In this document: positions 8,174-16,295 of the stretch, one piece after another | Layout of the letters: every line of letters starts with the position of its first letter | Position numbering within the stretch: position 1 is the first letter of the stretch | Assembly: GCA_022821065.1 (NCBI GenBank) | Contig: JAJEEK010000024.1 | Location: 1-36,890 of the forward strand | Source of the DNA: Candidatus Poribacteria bacterium | GTDB lineage: Bacteria > Poribacteria > WGA-4E > WGA-3G | Reading direction: 5' to 3' | DNA length: 36,890 bases | Notes under the pieces: model-generated | The model's database searches: none | What the model saw: the letters and a program-made list of their open reading frames with translations, nothing else | What the model was told of the DNA's origin: nothing | Made by a program: the position numbers and the translations under genes

Positions 8174-8956
8174 ATGAAAGGTCTCATATTGCCATGTATA
8201 TTCTTTTTTATTTTTCTAGTATCAGTGAGAAGCGATATTGCAGAATATAAGCACGAAGAGAGAGAACCCACAAAACTTGAGAAACAGACCTTTGACCTAC
8301 TGAAAAAAAAATTCCCAGCCGAGTTGTTAGACGATAACTTAGAAACGCTCCACCTCCTTTCTGATAGTGACGAATACGTTGATTTTCTTTCAAAAAAGTA
8401 TCCTGAACATGCTCCCTTGACAGCATTTCAAGATTTCTATTACACTGTGCTGCCGCCCAAGAAATATTACTTCAAATTTTTTAAGGAGCAGTTCGGGGTC
8501 GAATCGATGAAAGAGATAGTGCCGGACGAACTGTCCCTTGCCCATGAATCTGCGTCATCTACTTGGGTCTTTTGGGGGTATAAACACGGAGGGGATTTAG
8601 CTCCGTATCTACGAGGCCTTCCGCAACGTAACGCTATACAAACCTTCCTGACCAAATCAAAAGGTAGAGAAATGTTAATACGCAGAGGCATTATCGACCG
8701 AAATGAGAAACCTTTTTTTCACCATATTCGCCCCATTGTATTTTCACTTTCTGCTATAGGTTCGGCGCAGCGTGAAGAAGATTTCCGGTGGATAAAAGCC
8801 CTTTTTAAAAAGCATGGACAATCTGACGGTATGTTATGGTTAGCTGTGCAAGATCCGATTCTCTTGGATAGAATCCTTTACACCTTTTCAACCGACACAA
8901 CGTTCCTCAAATCGGTTTTTGACCCTATCAAGTTGGACATTGACCGATCACAGTAA
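8174..8956 (+). CDS. Exported protein of unknown function
   Basis: A 260-residue protein with a strong signal peptide (residues 1-20, with a Phe-rich core) and a Lys/Phe-rich, mainly helical mature region without cysteines. Aromatic-rich segments (FQDFYYTVLPPKKYYFKFF) and a terminal helical part are visible, but no motif I can assign. A GGAGGATACCT ribosome site precedes the ATG. The stop lies one base before the ATG of the STT3-like gene at 8958, indicating coupled translation. It may act together with the oligosaccharyltransferase-like product, but that rests on position only. Confidence 0.65.
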   Translation: MKGLILPCIFFFIFLVSVRSDIAEYKHEEREPTKLEKQTFDLLKKKFPAELLDDNLETLHLLSDSDEYVDFLSKKYPEHAPLTAFQDFYYTVLPPKKYYFKFFKEQFGVESMKEIVPDELSLAHESASSTWVFWGYKHGGDLAPYLRGLPQRNAIQTFLTKSKGREMLIRRGIIDRNEKPFFHHIRPIVFSLSAIGSAQREEDFRWIKALFKKHGQSDGMLWLAVQDPILLDRILYTFSTDTTFLKSVFDPIKLDIDRSQ

Positions 8957-8957
8957 A

Positions 8958-9587
8958 ATGATACACACAAACAACGCGGCATATAAAAGCTGCCACCCAA
9001 TTCACACCTATAAAAAAATATCTATGGTTGTCCTTCTTACGGGCCTTTTGTGTGTGTCTTTTCTGATCCGCATCCAAGGCACGCCACACATTCCAGAAGA
9101 ACAGTTCACCTCTAACGATGGCTATTTCTATTATTGGCAGGCAGAACTCATTTCCGAACACGGTAAACTTCCGGCACGCGATATGCATCGTTGGCTACCT
9201 GTGGGTAGAGATTTAGGGCAAACCCTAAATCTCTATCCCTATGTCCTTGCGTACACCGACAAAGTGCTTTCGCGAGTGTTTCCAAGCATTTCACTTTATC
9301 ACGTTGTTTTCTACGCACCCGTTATCTGTTTTTGTATTGGACTTGGTGTGCTGTGTCTTTTTTTGTATTATACCTACGGATTTCTTTTTTCAAGCATCGT
9401 GGGAGTGTTTTTAGCGACTTTCCCGGGGGCGATGATCCGTAGTGTAGCGGGGTTCGGAGATAGAGATTCTTGGTGTTTACTGTTGGGTATCCTCACTGTT
9501 ACAACCTATCTGATTTCGTTACAGATGTCTTCGGTGTGCTTGCCCGGGGTAGCGCGTAAAAAAAAACGTTTCTATGGACACTCATGA
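8958..9587 (+). CDS. STT3-like oligosaccharyltransferase, N-terminal part (frameshifted)
   Basis: The N-terminal catalytic part of an STT3/PglB/AglB-like membrane enzyme that transfers a lipid-linked glycan to Asn. After the first membrane segment comes the acidic loop SNDGYFYYWQAELISEHGK, matching the first STT3 acidic motif, followed by LPVGRDLGQTLNLYPYVLAY. The second acidic motif appears as RSVAGFGDRDSW, equivalent to the Y-D-x-D site. The frame ends shortly after a run of nine A (9558-9566), and the remaining protein continues in the -1 frame at 9584. I chose ATG 8958, one base after the upstream stop; an earlier start at 8919 would overlap the upstream gene. The frameshift is either a sequence error, a mutation or programmed slippage. 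Confidence 0.7.
   Translation: MIHTNNAAYKSCHPIHTYKKISMVVLLTGLLCVSFLIRIQGTPHIPEEQFTSNDGYFYYWQAELISEHGKLPARDMHRWLPVGRDLGQTLNLYPYVLAYTDKVLSRVFPSISLYHVVFYAPVICFCIGLGVLCLFLYYTYGFLFSSIVGVFLATFPGAMIRSVAGFGDRDSWCLLLGILTVTTYLISLQMSSVCLPGVARKKKRFYGHS
9558..9566 (+). other. A9 run at the STT3 frame break
   Basis: Nine consecutive A lie between CGT codons in the upstream frame. One extra A, or a -1 ribosomal or transcriptional slip here, joins the two STT3 frames with coherent sequence (KKKTFLWTLMSGFTAFLGCL). Confidence 0.7.
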
Positions 9588-11047
9588 GTGGTTTCACTGC
9601 TTTTCTTGGCTGCCTCTCTTGGGAAGGTTTTGGCGTGTTCTTAGGTGTTATTCTGGCTGTGGAGTTTTGGCGGTTTCTCTCCTCTGAAACAGAGGATGGC
9701 TTAGAATTCTATCTGTTATGGGTCTGTGTTTTTGTTCCTTGGGTGTGGTTCGCCTCCGCTGCATATCGGAGTGGATACGGTTTCTCGGAACACCTCACTA
9801 CGCTTGGACTAGTGCCGCCGGTTGTGCTTTTAATACTCCGCTGTTGCCGGTATATTTTGCTGACAAAAACACCATTCGCTAGTAAACTCCGTCTCCACGC
9901 ACGATTGCTTACACTCGGGTTAACAATTGCGAGTATTAGTCTGGCAATCAGTTATATTCTTTCACAACTTGATACCTTCTCGGATACGACCGTTCCATTT
10001 AGTCAAAATATGTTCATGCAAACGGTCGGAGAACTTAAGGACACTTCTATTAGCACTTGGAAGTTTCGTTATGGTAGTTTGTTTATATTAGGCTGGCTCG
10101 GGGCCATCATAGTAGTTCTCCGTTTGTGGAAGAAGCGAGGCTTGGTCTTCGCAGGACCACTTGCATTTTTTGCAATGCCTGTCTTTTACCGATCTATCCT
10201 GGACCCCTTATGGGGCTCAAGCGTTACCAATGGACTTTTCGGCGTTGCAATCATGAGTTGTATCATAGGAAGTATTGTTCTTGCTTGGCGATGCCAACGT
10301 ACTGCTCTTAATGAACCTACGTATATTGCTTTCATAATGTTGTTGCTCTTCTGGGCAGCTCTTGCTCGGGATGCCAATCGCTATGATTTCTTTCTTGGGA
10401 TGTCCATCGCTTTCTTTACGGCGGACCTTATTCTATTTCTTGCCGATTTTTATGGAAATCAAGTCAAAAATCTAGTGCCACAATTGCTTCTAAAGACATT
10501 CATTATTTTTTCAATCCTAACTCTTATCCTGTTCTGGAAACCTGTTGGAGGACACGCGAAAGATGCCATGTATGTCGCCTCAAAAATCCGCTTCGCGACC
10601 CCCGGAGATACAGCGGTTGCAAAAGTGTTTTCTTGGATGAAAGACAATCTTCCACGTACAGCCGTTGTTGCGGCTAACTGGAGCAATGGTAGCCAACTTA
10701 ACGTCCTTGCTCGTGTTAAAACCATCGTAGACCAAGATCACTACATTCCGCACTGGATACACCTCTACAACCAACATATATACTCTGCTGTATCTGAATA
10801 TGAGGCTTTAGAGTTTCTGAAATCGCACAATGCAACACACCTTATGTTGCTCCATGGTATGGAAAGTTCTGACAGCTTTCTCCGCAAAGGTCCAAGCAAC
10901 GCTTTTATTCCTGTCTATCCAACAGAAAAATTCTCGGAAGCAAGAATCAAGGTATGGGAGATTCACTATCCATCTGATAGCCAAACCAATTTGAAATATC
11001 TTGAGACAGGTTTCCCCGAAATAGATGTCTATCTACAATCACAATAA
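9584..11047 (+). CDS. STT3-like oligosaccharyltransferase, C-terminal part (frameshifted)
   Basis: The continuation of the STT3-like protein: 487 residues with about nine membrane segments, then a soluble extracytoplasmic domain from about residue 340. That domain contains WMKDNLPRTAVVAANWSNG, which aligns by position with the WWDYG region of STT3 but keeps only one Trp and the Gly. KTIVDQDHYIPHWI and a Y-E-A-L-E-F-L segment follow, as in archaeal AglB. The acceptor-site motif is therefore divergent. Its ATG overlaps the preceding stop (ATGA), which would also allow translational coupling, but the start falls inside a membrane segment. A single frameshifted gene is the better explanation. Confidence 0.7.
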   Translation: MSGFTAFLGCLSWEGFGVFLGVILAVEFWRFLSSETEDGLEFYLLWVCVFVPWVWFASAAYRSGYGFSEHLTTLGLVPPVVLLILRCCRYILLTKTPFASKLRLHARLLTLGLTIASISLAISYILSQLDTFSDTTVPFSQNMFMQTVGELKDTSISTWKFRYGSLFILGWLGAIIVVLRLWKKRGLVFAGPLAFFAMPVFYRSILDPLWGSSVTNGLFGVAIMSCIIGSIVLAWRCQRTALNEPTYIAFIMLLLFWAALARDANRYDFFLGMSIAFFTADLILFLADFYGNQVKNLVPQLLLKTFIIFSILTLILFWKPVGGHAKDAMYVASKIRFATPGDTAVAKVFSWMKDNLPRTAVVAANWSNGSQLNVLARVKTIVDQDHYIPHWIHLYNQHIYSAVSEYEALEFLKSHNATHLMLLHGMESSDSFLRKGPSNAFIPVYPTEKFSEARIKVWEIHYPSDSQTNLKYLETGFPEIDVYLQSQ

Positions 11048-11434
11048 ACATGATCGTCATCAATCAAGCACTCTGAAAAACAAAGCTTCATAGCACCTTC
11101 CACAGAACTCTTCTATTAAAACCACCCGAAAGCCAATATTTACTTATGTTTACGACTTTTTTGAGTCTCATTGTTTTTGTGTTTTACTATGAAACACGAT
11201 CCCTTTTTCGCACCCTGAATTGGATAATTTATGTCCGAAAAATCTGATACTGAAGATCTAAGGCGACGCAGTCGCCGGACTGGTAGCGAACAACCTCCAT
11301 GGTTGAATCCGATTTTTTCTTGAATTACATTATAAAAATGTGATATAATTATTGAGAAAATATGTCAAATGCAACAGTTTGACACAGTGAACTATAGCAC
11401 CTCACCTTGATAAATGGGAGGGTTTCCGACGGAT
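11048..11434. other. Non-coding stretch with promoter before the selenoprotein gene
   Basis: About 390 bases without a credible gene. It holds a promoter candidate at 11320-11349 and a small GCGAC/GTCGC hairpin near 11263. A 33-codon hydrophobic frame at 11146-11247 lacks a ribosome site. Confidence 0.55.
11320..11349 (+). promoter_or_regulatory. Sigma70-like promoter candidate
   Basis: TTGAAT (11320-11325) and a perfect TATAAT (11344-11349) are separated by 18 bases. The spacer contains an inverted repeat, ACATT/AATGT (11327-11341), that could be an operator. Transcription would begin about 80 bases before the ATG at 11435. Confidence 0.5.
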
Positions 11435-13036
11435 ATGAAAAATTTGAGATCAAAGTTTACGGTCCATCTAATCGTGTACATGCTCTGTTCTGTGATGTTG
11501 CTCCCACTTGTAGCAGCAGACAACCACGCTGGAGACACACCCGTGAGTTATTACTCACAAATCGTTCCGATCCTCAAACGGAGCTGTCAAGGATGCCATC
11601 ATCCGGGGGATCCAAACGGCGGCTTGATTGTCACAACCTATACCGATCTTAAACAAGGCGGAATGGCAGGTGATGCAACAATCGTCCCTGGAAAACCCGA
11701 TGACAGTCTCATCATTGAACTCATCTCCGGTGATGAACCCGCAATGCCACAAAACATGGAACCACTCTCCCCTGAAGAAGTCGAGCTCTTCAGACGTTGG
11801 ATACTTGAAGGCGCACACGACGATACACCCGCCGAAGTTGATGATATCGGTGAAGGAAACTACCCAACTTACACAGTACCACCAGTGGTTTCTGCTATCG
11901 CCTATTCGCCTGACGGTAGTACGCTCACCATCTCTGGTTTCCATGAAGTTTTGTTGTATGACACCATCAATTTTGAACTCAAGGCGCGGCTCGTAGGCAA
12001 GGCACGCCGAATACAGTCGCTGACCTATTCGGCGGATGGCAAAATTTTAGGCGTAGCAGGCGGGTCTCCCGCCCAATTCGGCGAAGTACAACTCTGGGAT
12101 ACCGCAACTAACACGCTCATCAAAACCATACGGGCCAGCTACGATACAATTTATGGACTCTCTTTCTCACCTGATGCCAGTCGCGTCGCTTTCGGATGCT
12201 CAGATCAGACAGTGCGCGTCTTATCTGTTGAAGACGAAAAAGAACTCGTTAAATTTGATAACCATAGCGACTGGGTTTTCGGTACCGTCTTTTCTACGGA
12301 CGGCTCCCATTTCGTGAGTGCCGGACGTGATACCGCTCTCAAATTGGTTGAGGTCAACACAGGCTCTTTCGTCGATGACATTAACTCCAGTAACAAAGGT
12401 TACGGAGAGATCAACACCATCGCACGGCATCCGACTGCCGAACAAGTACTAAGTGGCGGCGAAGACCGGATACCGCGGCTCTACAAGATTTTTCGTGAAA
12501 TCCGAAGGGATGTCGGCAATACCGATTTTAACCTCATTCGCGCATTTGAAGCGCAAGCAGGTTCGATTGAAGCCGTCGCATTCTCACCAGATGGTCTGCG
12601 TATCGCTATCGGTAGTGCCGCAGGTGAGGTGCGAATCTACAATGTGGCAGACGGAAAACGCATCGCAACAACGCTGGGAGATGCCGTAGCCGTTTTTGCT
12701 GTCTCGTTCCACCCTAACGGCACACAAGTCGCTGCAGGCGGTTTCGACGGAAAGATTCGAGTATTTGATGCTGCCTCCGGAAAACTGATTAACGCCTTTA
12801 TGTCGGTGCCGCTTGAAGAAACAGCAAGCGCAGATGTCGCACTCGTTGTAACAGGCATGACGTGAGGGGCTTGCGTCGCAAAAGTGCAGGATGCACTTTC
12901 ACTACACCAAAGCGTTATCAGTGTTGATGTCTCTCTACCGGATCAAGCAATCATAAAAGTCCGAAAAAATACCGCGACTGCTGAAGACCTCGCAAACGTC
13001 GTTAAAGAGACCGGATTCAGCGCAACGGCTCAATAG
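11435..13036 (+). CDS. Predicted selenoprotein: heme c domain + WD40 propeller + HMA domain with Sec-x-x-Cys
   Basis: An exported protein of 533 residues if the TGA at 12863-12865 is read as selenocysteine (residue 477). In order: a signal peptide (about 1-28); a planctomycete-type cytochrome c domain with CQGCH at 51-55; and seven WD40-like blades (about 150-460, with repeated SPDG turns). A C-terminal heavy-metal-associated (HMA, MerP/CopZ-type) domain follows. That domain normally begins GMTCxxC; here the codons read GMT-TGA-GAC, then VAKVQDALSLHQSVISVDV and an ending ETGFSATAQ at a TAG stop. The frame is intact for 56 codons past TGA with clear HMA character. A stem-loop suited to a bacterial SECIS follows. 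I chose ATG 11435 (GGGAGGG 12 bases upstream) over 11414. The likely role is binding or redox handling of a soft metal or thiol outside the membrane; the substrate is unknown. Confidence 0.82.
12863..12899 (+). promoter_or_regulatory. UGA(Sec) codon and candidate bacterial SECIS element 1
   Basis: The recoded TGA (12863-12865) is followed 23 bases later by the apical loop GGA (12889-12891) of a perfect 8-bp stem, AAAGTGCA/TGCACTTT (12881-12888 with 12892-12899). G in the first loop positions and this spacing match what is known of bacterial SECIS elements recognised by SelB. Confidence 0.75.
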
Positions 13037-13057
13037 CACACACGAAGAGGTTGACCG

Positions 13058-14542
13058 ATGGCTGCCACAGCTCCCAATATTCTCTGGGTTTGCACAGATC
13101 AGCAACGCTACGACACAATCGGTGCATTGGGGAATCCGTACCTATCAACACCGAACATTGATAGCCTCGTAGCGGATGGAGTCGCGTTCACACACGCCTA
13201 TTGCCAAAGTCCTATTTGCACACCGAGTCGGGCAAGTTTTCTTACAGGCATGTACCCGAACGCAACACACGCAAATCGCAACGGAAACGATTTTTTTCCA
13301 AACGCGTACCCGCTTGTGACGCGCACCCTTGCTGACATCGGCTATGATTGTGGACTCATTGGCAAACTCCATCTCGCGAGTGCTTACCGTCGGATAGAGC
13401 CACGCGCAGATGATGGATACCGCTACTGGCAATACAGCCATGCACCACGAGACGACTGGGAACAAGGACACGATTACGCAGATTGGGTCCGTTCAAAGGG
13501 ATACATCCTCGGCGAGTTGAACCGGAATCCAGAGGGTGTACCAGCGGAATTACATCAGACAACATGGTGTGCCGAAAAAACAATTGCGTTCATTCGTGAG
13601 GAACGCGATTGTCCGTGGCTTGCGAGCGTCAACATCTACGATCCACATCCACCATTCAATCCACCGCAGACACATAGAGCGCAGCTCAACCCAGCGGAGA
13701 TGCCTGAGCCGCTTTTCCGAGACAGCGACCTTGCGCAGCAGGCCCGATTACAAGCCGTCGATTTTCAGTCGAAAGTCCGAACACCGGACGAATTGGACAT
13801 CCGAAATCCGATCTTGCCAGGGGCCGCGCTCGTTACTGCCAACGGACAGACAGCACAGACACCGCGACGAGAAACGAACCCAGTCGGGGCAAGGGATGCC
13901 AAGACACTCAAAGCCGCCTATTATGCTATGATTCAACTCATTGATGAACAGCTCGGTAGGATTCTTGAAACACTTGACGAGACGGGACAACGGGAGAACA
14001 CGGTTATTATCTTTACCAGCGACCACGGTGAAACGCTCGGCGACCACGGACTCATTCAAAAAGGGTGTCGCTTTTACGAAGGCTTAGTCAGGGTGCCTCT
14101 GATTTTCGTATGGCAGGATCAGTTTGTGAGAGGCCTGAAGAGTGATGCGCTCGTTGAACTTGTTGACAAGGCACCAACGCTCTTGGAATTAGCGGGATTA
14201 ACACCGCCTGAAGGCATGCACGGACGCTCGCTATTGCCGATTCTCCGAGGTGAAGCGGATCCGAACCACCACCGCGATTTCGTCCGATGTGAGTACTATG
14301 ATGCTGTCAATGGCCGCGACCACTCTTATGCAACAATGTATCGCGGTAGACGTTATAAATTGGCAGTCTACCACGGACACGAGGAGGGTGAACTCTACGA
14401 CCTAATCGAGGATCCAGACGAATTTGACAATCTCTGGCACGCACCCGACAAACAGGACATCAAGATGGATCTGCTAAAACGGAATTTTGATGCAGCTATG
14501 TTCGCTATGGACATAGGACCGCAGCGCGTCGGACCGATGTAA
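13058..14542 (+). CDS. Sulfatase, formylglycine type
   Basis: An alkaline-phosphatase-fold sulfatase of 494 residues hydrolysing a sulfate ester. The modified active-site Cys54 is in CTPSRASFLTG (C-x-P-x-R), needing conversion to formylglycine. Metal-binding motifs are CTDQQRYDT near the N-terminus and FTSDHGETLGDHG about two thirds along. It has no signal peptide, so it appears cytoplasmic. The N-terminal wording (TDQQRYDTIGALGNP) is that of the choline-sulfatase/heparan-type sulfatases common in planctomycetes and Poribacteria; the substrate cannot be set. A GAAGAGG ribosome site sits 7 bases before the ATG. It starts 21 bases after the selenoprotein gene, so it is probably co-transcribed. 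It is only distantly like the tandem sulfatases at 33-36 kb. Confidence 0.85.
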   Translation: MAATAPNILWVCTDQQRYDTIGALGNPYLSTPNIDSLVADGVAFTHAYCQSPICTPSRASFLTGMYPNATHANRNGNDFFPNAYPLVTRTLADIGYDCGLIGKLHLASAYRRIEPRADDGYRYWQYSHAPRDDWEQGHDYADWVRSKGYILGELNRNPEGVPAELHQTTWCAEKTIAFIREERDCPWLASVNIYDPHPPFNPPQTHRAQLNPAEMPEPLFRDSDLAQQARLQAVDFQSKVRTPDELDIRNPILPGAALVTANGQTAQTPRRETNPVGARDAKTLKAAYYAMIQLIDEQLGRILETLDETGQRENTVIIFTSDHGETLGDHGLIQKGCRFYEGLVRVPLIFVWQDQFVRGLKSDALVELVDKAPTLLELAGLTPPEGMHGRSLLPILRGEADPNHHRDFVRCEYYDAVNGRDHSYATMYRGRRYKLAVYHGHEEGELYDLIEDPDEFDNLWHAPDKQDIKMDLLKRNFDAAMFAMDIGPQRVGPM

Positions 14543-14566
14543 ACTGATAGGGTATTTTGTCGTATT

Positions 14567-15346
14567 ATGCTTGAACGCAACACCATCCATTGTGGCAACA
14601 CGTTTACATTATTGAGTGAAGTAGAAGATGCATCGGTAGACCTAATTGTATGTGATGGACCGTATGGTGTAACAGAAAATCCATGGGATGATATACCTTC
14701 AATTCAGGTGTTTAATCTCAATCTCATGGAAAAATTCACACCGAAACTCAAAGATGGCGGCGCACTCTATCTGTTCGGCAAACCGGATTGTATTGACTTT
14801 GTAGATTATCGCAAATTCCTGAATCTCCGTTCCAAAATTGTATGGTATCAACCGAGTCGGCTTGCACAAGGTCGAATCAGTTACACCAACAACTATGACA
14901 TCATCTGCTATTTCATTAAAGGTGAGAGACCAAAGTGCTATAACCTCAACGCTATCAGAGTTTCGCAACTTGTCGAGTTAGAACATCGGCTTCGGTGTGA
15001 AAATGTGCCGTCTGTGACGAATGGAAAATTTGGAAAAACGAAATACAATCCGAAAGGGAAAAATCCGGGAGATGTCTGGGGCGATATAAAGCAGTTAACT
15101 TATAAGTCGAAGGAATTGGTCAGTCGAAAGGCACTTAATACAATCCAGAAACCGGAGAAGTTAATCGAGCGAATCGTATTGGCGAGCTCATCACCCGGGG
15201 ATCTGGTTCTTGATCCATTTGTTGGTGTCGGGACCTGTCCTGTGGTCTGTAAGCGACATCAGCGGGATTTCATCGGATTTGAAATTCAACCGGAATTCGT
15301 GAAAGCCGCAAACCAACGACTTCGCGAATGCCGTCAAACACTTTGA
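14567..15346 (+). CDS. DNA methyltransferase (N4/N6 amino type), orphan
   Basis: A 259-residue DNA methyltransferase. The catalytic motif IV is DGPYG (residues 30-34, a variant of DPPY) near the N-terminus. The AdoMet-binding motif I is LDPFVGVGT (about 215-223), preceded by the motif X-like QKPEKLIERIV. Motif IV before motif I marks the beta class (N6-adenine or N4-cytosine). The middle region with basic and aromatic residues (about 85-190) should hold target recognition. No restriction endonuclease gene is adjacent; neighbours are a sulfatase 24 bases upstream and an exported protein downstream. It is therefore likely a solitary regulatory or epigenetic methylase. The target sequence is unknown. 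Confidence 0.8.
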   Translation: MLERNTIHCGNTFTLLSEVEDASVDLIVCDGPYGVTENPWDDIPSIQVFNLNLMEKFTPKLKDGGALYLFGKPDCIDFVDYRKFLNLRSKIVWYQPSRLAQGRISYTNNYDIICYFIKGERPKCYNLNAIRVSQLVELEHRLRCENVPSVTNGKFGKTKYNPKGKNPGDVWGDIKQLTYKSKELVSRKALNTIQKPEKLIERIVLASSSPGDLVLDPFVGVGTCPVVCKRHQRDFIGFEIQPEFVKAANQRLRECRQTL

Positions 15347-15371
15347 CAAAAACGTGATTGTATGATACTAT
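15343..15371 (+). promoter_or_regulatory. Sigma70-like promoter for the exported protein gene
   Basis: A perfect TTGACA (15343-15348) and TACTAT (15366-15371) are separated by exactly 17 bases. The -35 box overlaps the stop codon of the methyltransferase. Transcription would start about 20 bases before the ATG at 15397, just ahead of its ribosome site. Confidence 0.65.
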
Positions 15372-15396
15372 CTATAGAAAATCGGAGGGAGCAAGC

Positions 15397-16215
15397 ATGG
15401 AACGGAAAATTGCAATTTATTTGACATTTCTTTTCTGTTTTGGTATAAGTATTGGCAATGCAGCAGTGGAAGTCGGATTCGTTTATCTCGGCGACAAAGG
15501 TGATTTTACTGCACCCGCGTTAGAGTTCGCCGAAAACACGTTCAAAACGAAGCAACTCGCTAAGGCGGATTTGAAGAGCGATACATTCAAGCAGTTCGGT
15601 GTTGTCTGGTGGCATGATGGCGATGCTGATCCGGGCGGATTATCCGACGCACAAATAAATGCGTTCTTAGACTATGCTGAGAGCGGTGGTGCAGTGCTGC
15701 TGACAGGTGCAGCGATTCGCTATGCTACACTGTTGGGATTAGAAAACGCAGAACCACGGAAATTTGGACCCGTCGAAAATGATGGAAGCAGGGTCGGCAT
15801 TATCGTCCTCAAAGAGACGCTGGAACTCGGGTTGGTAGATGGACTTGAAAATGTTGATGGAAAGACACCGAAAGTCGAGGATTGGATTCAGGTCAACTCA
15901 ACCGGATATCCAGTAAGTGGCGACTATTTCGACACAATTTGGAAGAATTTTACGACGCTCGCGCATGCTTGGGAGGGCGGTACCAATTACACCGATAGGA
16001 TTGCAGCGTTCGGTTATTGGGAAGCCGGGAACGGTAAAGTCTTTAACATGAACTGGCGGCTTCCAAACTATCATAAAAACAACGAGAGTATTGATCAAAT
16101 AGAGAAACTCACAGAAAACGTTATCAACTGGTTGGCAAGTGAATCCGAATTCGCTGATGTTACCGCAGGTGATAAGTTACCGATAGTGTGGGGAGAATTG
16201 AAAAGTCAGAAGTAG
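15397..16215 (+). CDS. Exported protein with glutamine-amidotransferase-like fold
   Basis: A 272-residue secreted protein. The signal peptide is residues 1-22 (likely cleavage after GNA). The mature part has alternating beta/alpha pattern and motifs of the GATase1/ThuA-like superfamily: KQFGVVWWHDGD, LDYAESGGAVLLTGAAIRYA, and GNGKVFNMNWRL near the end. There is no nucleophile Cys, so glutaminase activity is not expected. Such domains occur beside cytochrome/WD40 proteins in planctomycete-like genomes, possibly binding sugars. The ATG at 15397 is chosen because CGGAGGGA lies 7 bases upstream and because the signal peptide starts there; the earlier in-frame ATG at 15358 lies inside the promoter. 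Confidence 0.7.
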   Translation: MERKIAIYLTFLFCFGISIGNAAVEVGFVYLGDKGDFTAPALEFAENTFKTKQLAKADLKSDTFKQFGVVWWHDGDADPGGLSDAQINAFLDYAESGGAVLLTGAAIRYATLLGLENAEPRKFGPVENDGSRVGIIVLKETLELGLVDGLENVDGKTPKVEDWIQVNSTGYPVSGDYFDTIWKNFTTLAHAWEGGTNYTDRIAAFGYWEAGNGKVFNMNWRLPNYHKNNESIDQIEKLTENVINWLASESEFADVTAGDKLPIVWGELKSQK

Positions 16216-16295
16216 CACGAAAGACTCTCCAGTAAACACTAAATACCGCAGGTTTAGGCTTGCATGGAATAAAAAAATAAGGAATATTATACGCA

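Noticed and set aside
11146..11247. 33-codon hydrophobic ORF (MFTTFLSLIVFVFYYE...)
   Set aside because: No ribosome site and no sign of conservation that I can judge; likely chance in A/T-rich sequence.
12863..12865. TGA as a nonsense mutation making the WD40 gene a pseudogene
   Set aside because: The stop falls exactly on a Cys codon position of a conserved motif, the downstream frame is intact and domain-like, and a SECIS-like stem follows.
16260..16290. Promoter-like TTGCAT and TATTAT before the WD40 gene
   Set aside because: Spacing is 19 and the transcript would begin at or after the start codon.
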